A DNA stretch of 9,400 nt. Source: Spirochaetota bacterium. Its GTDB lineage: Bacteria; Spirochaetota; Spirochaetia; Treponematales; Breznakiellaceae. The stretch is taken from contig JAEXTK010000104.1 in assembly GCA_023406985.1 (NCBI GenBank), positions 1 to 9,400 of the forward strand, given 5' to 3'. Both the position numbers and the translations under genes were made by a program. Below the pieces are notes generated by a model, which was given only the letters and a program-made list of their open reading frames with translations, was not told where the DNA came from and ran no database searches. This document shows positions 6,734 to 9,400 of this stretch, one piece after another (the stretch's first letter is position 1; each line of letters starts with the position of its first letter).

Positions 6734-6762
6734 ATATACTACATTCCAGGATTAACAAAGAA
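6733..6762 (-). promoter_or_regulatory. Probable promoter of the TetR-led export operon
   Basis: On the minus strand TATATT (6738-6733) is a good -10. The -35 is ambiguous: TTCTTT (6762-6757, 18-nt spacer) or TTGTTA (6758-6753, 14 nt to TATATT or 16 nt to TATTAC at 6736-6731). The surrounding 6733-6790 is the only AT-rich stretch nearby, including an A-run further upstream that could help polymerase. Transcription would start near 6726, giving a leader of only about 10 nt. The rest of the gap (6763-6912) shows no gene and no clear terminator for the upstream cluster. Confidence 0.4.
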
Positions 6763-6912
6763 CCATTCCGATTTTTTATTTCGATTGTTCCTTCATCAAG
6801 ACGGCGGCCATGGTCGTCCCGAGAACCGAGGGTCTTCCCGCTGAGCGAGACGTCCAGGACGCCTTTCAGAGAGGGATACCGCATAGCGCTCGTATCGCTG
6901 CATGGCTTCGCC

Positions 6913-7662
6913 TTACCAGGAAACGACGATCCCCGCCGTAACGTAGTTGAATAGGGCGAAGGTATAGACGTCCCCGCCTCCATCCGAACCGCCTTCCAGC
7001 ACCCGGTAGCCCAGGCGGAAGGCGACGTTCGGGTTCGGGTGGTACTGCACGGCCAGGAGCGCGTCCTCGGCGCGGCCGAACGGGCTCCACAGCGCGTCGG
7101 CGTCCAAGAACAGGCTGAACGGAGCGGCGAACTTCCACTGGACCCAGAGGTTGACGAGGGGAACGACGCCGAGGTCGTCGCGGTGGGCGTAACCGGAATC
7201 GCCCATGAGGGCGATGTCGGCGCTCCGGATCTTGCCGGTGAGCCCGGAGGCTACGACGAGATCGTCGGTTTTGACGAACGCGTATCGATAGGTGAACCGG
7301 TACGAATCGAACCGATACGCCGCGTCGACCCGCGTCCCCGCGGGGAAGGCTTTCCCCTGATAGGAGACGTCCTCATCCAGGGTACCGGAAGACCGGACCG
7401 TGAGCGGCGCGATCAGGACCGTCGCGGTGTGCCTTCCCGCGAAGGTATAGCCGAGGCGGAGGCGCAGGGCCGCGGCGGGGTCGGACGAGAGGTCGTCGGA
7501 CAGCGAAAGCCGGGTCCCGGTCTCGGCGGGGATCCGGACGTCGTTGTAGCCGGTGAACGCCGCCCCGCCTTCCACGTCCAGGAAGGCTTGGGCCATGGCC
7601 CGCGGGGCGGAGAGCGTGAGAGCGGCGACGAGCAGCGTGACGATTCCGAATGGTTTACGCAT
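6913..7662 (-). CDS. Small outer-membrane beta-barrel protein
   Basis: This 249-aa protein has a clear signal peptide (hydrophobic core at 6-17, RAMA/QA cleavage after residue 24). The mature part alternates short amphipathic strands with turns: LDVEGGAAFTGYND (28-41), AALRLRLGYTFAG (64-76), YRFTYRYAFV (121-130), VNLWVQWKF (170-178), PNVAFRLGYRVLEGG (211-225). It ends VTAGIVVSW, with a C-terminal Trp as expected of barrels inserted by BAM. Length suggests an 8- to 10-stranded barrel of the general Omp_b-brl type. Start ATG 7660-7662 has GAGGG at 7669-7673, 6 nt upstream, overlapping the CIA30 gene stop. It is the last gene of the MerR-led cluster. No enzymatic motif is visible, and whether it is a pore or a structural barrel is unknown. 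Confidence 0.75.
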   Translation of the reverse strand: MRKPFGIVTLLVAALTLSAPRAMAQAFLDVEGGAAFTGYNDVRIPAETGTRLSLSDDLSSDPAAALRLRLGYTFAGRHTATVLIAPLTVRSSGTLDEDVSYQGKAFPAGTRVDAAYRFDSYRFTYRYAFVKTDDLVVASGLTGKIRSADIALMGDSGYAHRDDLGVVPLVNLWVQWKFAAPFSLFLDADALWSPFGRAEDALLAVQYHPNPNVAFRLGYRVLEGGSDGGGDVYTFALFNYVTAGIVVSW

Positions 7663-7671
7663 CGTTTACCC

Positions 7672-8289
7672 TCAGTAAAAATTGACCTCGGCGACGTACA
7701 GGTCCGCCGTGAATTCCTTTTTGTAGGCCACCACCGCCAGGCTCACGATCTTTCTCGGGTCGAACCCGAAGAGCGAACCGAAGTCTCCCTTTTGGAAGGC
7801 GGACCAGGGTAAGAATACCTCGGTCCACGCGCGCGACACGGGGAGAGGGGCCTTGAAGAACGACCAAGGCAGCCGGTTCGCCGTGGTTCGCAGGAACACG
7901 TAATACGAATCGCCCGTCCCCTTCACTTTCAAGGAGAGGCCGGTGAAGCGGGAGGCGTCGAAGGCGCGCTCCTCCGGATTCAGCATCAGGCGGACCTGGA
8001 TGAAGCCGCCGTTGTTCTTGAGGCTCACGTCGCCCCGCATGGCCATGACCGGCATCCCGTCCGCGAACTCCCTGCCGGAACTCATCGTGGATTTCCCTCC
8101 CATTACGCGGTCGGTGAATCCTTCCCACTGCGTACCGAGGGCTGAAACGCCGGAGGAGAAGTCGTCGATGAGGAGGGCCTTCTTGGTCGCGCCCTCTTCC
8201 GTCGAGGCGTTTCCCGGCACCGAATACCCCAGAAGGGCCAACAGCGACGTCGCCCGGAGCGCGCGCCGAAACGATTTCGAATGGACCAT
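7672..8289 (-). CDS. Secreted CIA30-domain protein
   Basis: The 205-aa product has an N-terminal signal peptide (SFRRALRATSLLALLGYS, 6-23; cleavage near NAS/TEE at 28-30). A complete CIA30 domain follows: IDDFSS (41-46), the hallmark TDRVMGGKS (59-67), MRGDVSLKNNGGF (84-96), FTGLSLKVKGTGDSYYVFLR (115-134), WTEVFLPWSAF (155-165) and a final strand ADLYVAEVNFY. The family is named for a mitochondrial complex I assembly factor, but bacterial members are mostly uncharacterised beta-sandwiches of galactose-binding-like fold. An exported copy cannot assist cytoplasmic complex I assembly and more likely binds ligand or protein in the envelope. The start was placed at ATG 8287-8289 because AAGGAG (8296-8301) stands 6 nt away. 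The ATG at 8293-8295 directly abuts it, and a longer frame to 8481 would run through the regulator gene. Confidence 0.82.
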   Translation of the reverse strand: MVHSKSFRRALRATSLLALLGYSVPGNASTEEGATKKALLIDDFSSGVSALGTQWEGFTDRVMGGKSTMSSGREFADGMPVMAMRGDVSLKNNGGFIQVRLMLNPEERAFDASRFTGLSLKVKGTGDSYYVFLRTTANRLPWSFFKAPLPVSRAWTEVFLPWSAFQKGDFGSLFGFDPRKIVSLAVVAYKKEFTADLYVAEVNFY

Positions 8290-8295
8290 CTTCAT

Positions 8296-8301
8296 CTCCT
8301 T
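8296..8301 (-). promoter_or_regulatory. Ribosome binding site fixing the CIA30 gene start
   Basis: AAGGAG on the minus strand overlaps the regulator's TAA stop (8300-8302) and lies 6 nt before the ATG at 8287-8289. It decides between two close ATGs and indicates translational coupling of the two genes. Confidence 0.7.
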
Positions 8302-9187
8302 ATCCTTCGGCGAGGGCCTCGAGGCGACCCCGGAGCCCATCCATATCGAGAATATGCTCCAAATCGGCTCGGACCAGGACTTCCGCGGAGGCGGCATCCA
8401 AGCGCCCTCCGAACATGACCACCACCGAAGGCGGAACGAGGCGGCGGAGCATGAGGGCTTCCGCGACGGCGCCGGAGGCACCGCCGGAGGCGATGATCGA
8501 ATAGACTACGGCCCGGGCCTTGTTCGCCGCGGCCGCGAACGCGACCTCTTCAACGGGGGTTCCCGGACTCAAAAGTATCGTCCGCCAGCCGGCCGACGCG
8601 GCGTGGATGGCGGACCCGAGCAAACCGGGTTCGTGCTCCAGTCCGAACGCGCTCGATAGCGCCACCCTCGGGGCGTCTTCGCGGATCGCGACGGATGAGA
8701 CGAGCAGGCTCAGGAACCCCCGGAGACGCGCCTGGGCGAAGGAAAGGTGCGCCGACCGCAGCCGCCCCTCCTCCACCGCCTTCTTGATGCCCGATATGAA
8801 GGGAAAAACGAACTCGTCTATGAGGGGAAGCCGCCCGAGCGCCTGTAAGGCCCGATTGAACTCACGGTCGAGCGCCTCCGGATCGAGCGACTTCAGGGCT
8901 TCAAGAGCATCGGCGACGAACAGGGAATCGGAGGGCGCCTGGCCGCCGACCAAGTCGATGAGCTCTTCCAACGGCAGGCCGGCGACCGTACCGATGGAGT
9001 GTCCCGCCGCTTGGGCCCTCCGCAGCCATTCGAGCCGGGTTACCTCTTCCCGCGTGTAGCGGCGATGCCCCGAAGCCGTCCGCGCGGGCGAGACCGCGCC
9101 GTAGCGCAGTTCCCAGGCCCGAAGGACCGCCGGGCTGAGTCCGGTCCGCTGGGCGACCGCGCGCATGGAAAAAAAGTCCATGCGCAT
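8300..9187 (-). CDS. MerR-family regulator with CarH/LitR-like B12-binding region
   Basis: The 295-aa protein opens with a MerR DNA-binding domain: MRAVAQRTGLSPAVLRAWEL (8-27), RYGAVSPARTASGHRRYT (28-45), EEVTRLEWL (47-55). A helical bundle follows (about 90-165), then a Rossmann-like cobalamin-binding domain (about 172-295) containing GLEHEPG (182-188). This HxxG pattern matches the loop whose His is the lower cobalt ligand in CarH (here His185). VVVMFGG (255-261) matches the later glycine loop. In CarH/LitR proteins adenosylcobalamin holds a repressing tetramer that light breaks apart. Aligning His147 with CarH His142 puts Lys136, Ala137 and Ala146 where CarH has Trp131, His132 and Glu141, so the upper face of the B12 pocket seems altered. 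Start is ATG 9185-9187 (stop TAA two codons upstream) or ATG 9179-9181. No Shine-Dalgarno is visible. It heads the CIA30-barrel cluster and probably regulates it. Confidence 0.85.
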   Translation of the reverse strand: MRMDFFSMRAVAQRTGLSPAVLRAWELRYGAVSPARTASGHRRYTREEVTRLEWLRRAQAAGHSIGTVAGLPLEELIDLVGGQAPSDSLFVADALEALKSLDPEALDREFNRALQALGRLPLIDEFVFPFISGIKKAVEEGRLRSAHLSFAQARLRGFLSLLVSSVAIREDAPRVALSSAFGLEHEPGLLGSAIHAASAGWRTILLSPGTPVEEVAFAAAANKARAVVYSIIASGGASGAVAEALMLRRLVPPSVVVMFGGRLDAASAEVLVRADLEHILDMDGLRGRLEALAEG

Positions 9188-9229
9188 ATATTACTGATAC
9201 TATAAGCTTAAGGCAAAGATTTTCCTGAT

Positions 9230-9265
9230 TTTGTATAATAATTACGGTCGATTTATCTATACAAA
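9230..9265. promoter_or_regulatory. Inverted repeat, candidate operator of the MerR/CarH-like regulator
   Basis: TTTGTATA (9230-9237) and TATACAAA (9258-9265) are exact reverse complements 20 nt apart, in the AT-rich region upstream of the regulator. The half-site resembles the T(G/A)TACA-type elements reported for CarH/LitR-family proteins, but the half-sites face the other way round and the gap differs. The arms overlap both proposed promoter core elements, so binding would control the promoter directly. Confidence 0.5.
9235..9264 (-). promoter_or_regulatory. Probable promoter of the MerR-led cluster
   Basis: On the minus strand TTGTAT (9264-9259) and TATTAT (9240-9235) are separated by 18 nt. 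The -10 matches the sigma-70 consensus at five of six positions. Transcription would start near 9228 with a leader of about 40 nt. A second weaker pair, TTGCCT and TAATAT with 17-nt spacing, lies just before the coding region and would produce a leaderless transcript near the second ATG. Confidence 0.45.
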
Positions 9266-9400
9266 CATTCGACAGGCTCGCAGCCGGAAGGTTCATCGAG
9301 AGCGCGATAGGGACCGACGCCGGTCGGCCCGCGCAGGGGAGCCGATCGCCCCCGGGCGCTACGGCGCCCACCAATTGGAGGTAGAGGGCGATAGCGGCGG
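9266..9400. other. Right edge, no supported gene
   Basis: This GC-rich 135 nt contains a hairpin GGGCGC (9354-9359), loop TACG, GCGCCC (9364-9369), and a smaller one with arms CCGAC/GTCGG around 9314-9327. No T-tract follows either. Two minus-strand frames are open across it, but neither ends in a convincing way before the regulator's promoter. I see no start codon with a ribosome site on the plus strand. It may be the flank of a neighbouring gene outside the window. Confidence 0.3.

Noticed and set aside
3888..6734. A 948-codon open frame on the plus strand, opposite the TetR, ATPase and permease genes
   Set aside because: Its translation is rich in Arg, Gly, His, Asp and Glu, with no domain or membrane pattern. 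It mirrors well-supported genes on the other strand. High GC leaves few stop codons, so long antisense frames are expected.
6717..6983. An 88-codon minus-strand frame between the small barrel gene and TetR
   Set aside because: It overlaps the end of the barrel gene in another frame, lacks a ribosome site, and runs through the promoter and operator of the TetR operon.
8290..8481. Longer N-terminus for the CIA30 protein, starting at 8481
   Set aside because: The extra residues lie inside the regulator gene and read as shadow. A good ribosome site and signal peptide support the ATG at 8287-8289.
9354..9373. Hairpin followed by CCACCA, suggesting a tRNA acceptor end
   Set aside because: No T-loop, anticodon arm or matching 5' acceptor strand can be laid out upstream.
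8901..9374. A minus-strand frame running from the right edge through the AT-rich region into the regulator gene
   Set aside because: It crosses the probable promoter and overlaps the MerR gene out of frame. The upstream part reads somewhat like protein (AIALYLQLVGAVAPGG), but no sensible gene end exists.
1..9400. CRISPR arrays, insertion sequences, integrases or phage genes
   Set aside because: No regularly spaced direct repeats, transposase or integrase motifs, or flanking terminal repeats were found.

Overview
The window is GC-rich, with third codon positions mostly G or C. Every complete gene lies on the minus strand, and only a 3' gene fragment at the left edge is on the plus strand. The host is a diderm (Gram-negative-type) bacterium: the window encodes two probable outer-membrane beta-barrels, a LolA-like periplasmic carrier, and Lol-type ABC transporter parts. 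A high-GC spirochaete would fit the gene set, but I cannot prove the phylum from sequence alone.

Reading the minus strand 5' to 3', the first cluster (9187 to 6913) has three genes. It begins with a MerR-type regulator carrying a CarH/LitR-like cobalamin-binding region. Next is a secreted CIA30-domain protein, followed by a small outer-membrane beta-barrel. Spacing is tight (10 and 9 nt) and ribosome binding sites overlap the preceding stop codons. The AT-rich region upstream of the regulator holds a perfect inverted repeat covering a plausible promoter, suggesting autoregulation.

After a 196-nt gap the second cluster (6716 to 444) has six genes separated by 0 to 13 nt: a TetR regulator, a LolD/MacB-type ATPase, two FtsX/LolC/E-type permeases, a LolA-like outer-membrane lipoprotein-sorting protein, and a larger C-terminal beta-barrel protein. 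A 16-bp perfect palindrome lies just before the TetR start codon, across the predicted transcription start. It is the obvious operator. Together these genes look like a self-contained, ligand-inducible trans-envelope export or sorting machine: ATPase and permeases in the inner membrane, a periplasmic carrier, and an outer-membrane barrel.

Between this operon's end (444) and the converging plus-strand fragment (stop at 184) lies about 260 nt packed with hairpins. They include a probable terminator for each strand and two long perfect palindromes with no T-tract that look like a dispersed repeat. The right edge (9266-9400) holds no gene I can support.
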